Position numbers and translations under genes: made by a program
Shown here: one piece after another, positions 62,769 through 64,000 of the stretch
How positions within the stretch are numbered: position 1 is the first letter of the stretch
Layout of the letters: the number at the start of each line of letters is the position of its first letter
Assembly: GCA_030065235.1 (NCBI GenBank)
Contig: JASJDC010000001.1
Coordinates: 372,001-436,000, forward strand
Length of the DNA stretch: 64,000 nucleotides
Direction: 5' to 3'
Origin: Alphaproteobacteria bacterium
GTDB lineage: Bacteria > Pseudomonadota > Alphaproteobacteria > UBA8366 > Aestuariispiraceae
The notes under the pieces: model-generated
What the model was told of the DNA's origin: nothing
Seen by the model: the letters and a program-made list of their open reading frames with translations, nothing else
Databases searched by the model: none

Positions 62769-62795
62769 CAAGCACTCGCCTCGGGTGAGTGCTAA
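62769..62795. promoter_or_regulatory. CIRCE element (HrcA operator)
   Basis: AGCACTC (62771-62777), a 9-base spacer, and GAGTGCT (62787-62793) followed by AA match the CIRCE consensus TTAGCACTC-N9-GAGTGCTAA. The left outer bases are CA instead of TT. It overlaps the expected transcript start of groESL, so HrcA would repress there. hrcA itself is not in the window. Confidence 0.9.
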
Positions 62796-62889
62796 CATTC
62801 CGCATCTCGACACCGGCGCGCGCTCGCGCGGCCCGTGGAGACGCGGTCTTGAGTTCCAAACTGCGATAGCTCGAAAAGGGAGAGCGCAT

Positions 62890-63177
62890 ATGAAATTCCG
62901 TCCCCTGCATGACCGTATTCTGGTCAAGCGCGTGGAAGCTGAAGAGAAGTCGGCCGGCGGCATCATCCTGCCCGACACCGCTCAGGAAAAGCCGATGGAA
63001 GGCAAGGTCCTGGCGGTCGGCACCGGCCATAAGGACGAAGACGGCAAGGTCCGCCCGCTGGACGTGAAGAAGGGCGATCTGGTGCTGTTCGGCAAATGGT
63101 CGGGCACCGAAGTGAAGATCGACGGCGACGATCTGTTGATCATGAAAGAGTCCGACGTGATGGGCGTGATCGGCTGA
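62890..63177 (+). CDS. groES: Co-chaperonin GroES
   Basis: Heptameric lid of the GroEL chamber. The 95 residues show the family start [14 protein letters not shown], the mobile-loop region [16 protein letters not shown] and [23 protein letters not shown] lies upstream of the ATG. First gene of groESL. Confidence 0.98.
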   Translation: MKFRPLHDRILVKRVEAEEKSAGGIILPDTAQEKPMEGKVLAVGTGHKDEDGKVRPLDVKKGDLVLFGKWSGTEVKIDGDDLLIMKESDVMGVIG

Positions 63178-63183
63178 CCCTAG

Positions 63184-64000
<817 letters not shown>

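Overview
The window is about 64 kb of high-GC chromosomal DNA from an alphaproteobacterium. Several features point that way: the order ntrB-ntrC-ntrY-ntrX-trkA-dat-hfq-hflX, a fused ispDF, a pyruvate dehydrogenase E1-beta with its own lipoyl domain, LpxI in the lipid A block, and direct-repeat GTTC-N7-GTTC LexA boxes. The overall gene order resembles Rhodospirillales-type genomes. That placement is inference from memory of gene order; there is no rRNA in the window to confirm it. Coding density is very high and base composition looks uniform. I saw no tRNA, rRNA, CRISPR array, insertion sequence, prophage or integron.

Layout. (1) 1-16.9 kb, + strand: the 3' end of dnaE, then rpsB-tsf-pyrH-frr-uppS-cdsA-dxr-rseP-bamA-skp-lpxD-fabZ-lpxA-lpxI-lpxB. 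This run makes translation factors, then isoprenoid and phospholipid precursors, then outer-membrane assembly and lipid A. It ends at a hairpin terminator shared with the convergent gltA. (2) 17-32.8 kb, mostly - strand: gltA, gltX, lexA-moeA-moaC-trpC-trpD-trpG, and ppiD-trpE with a small flavoprotein gene. Divergent comEC and a divergent-polysaccharide-deacetylase gene lie on the + strand. trpE is separated from trpGDC by about 2.2 kb. (3) 33-47 kb, + strand: tpiA, secG, pyrG, kdsA, eno, ftsB, the pyruvate dehydrogenase operon pdhA-pdhB-pdhC-lpd, a small unrecognised ORF, lipA, a RatA/Coq10-like gene and an XRE-type regulator with a palindromic candidate operator. (4) 47-49.4 kb, - strand: ispDF-pgpA-pncC. 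(5) 49.4-64 kb, + strand: a CcsA-like membrane protein, dusB-ntrBC, ntrYX, trkA, dat, a HAD hydrolase, hfq, hflX and groES-groEL, with groEL cut by the window end.

The genes work together as a core metabolic and envelope chromosome segment. Central carbon flow (tpiA, eno, pdh, gltA) has its lipoate supply (lipA) beside the lipoylated pdh complex. Tryptophan and molybdopterin synthesis sit in one overlapping - strand cluster with lexA. Nitrogen and potassium signalling adjoin the RNA chaperone Hfq.

The best regulatory signals are three LexA boxes on the lexA promoter, an RpoH-like promoter plus CIRCE element before groES, and a 20-bp inverted repeat beside a candidate promoter of the XRE gene. 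I found no convincing sign of an undescribed multi-gene system. The most open items are the small ORF at 44.5 kb, the XRE regulator, and the two genes that split the trp genes.
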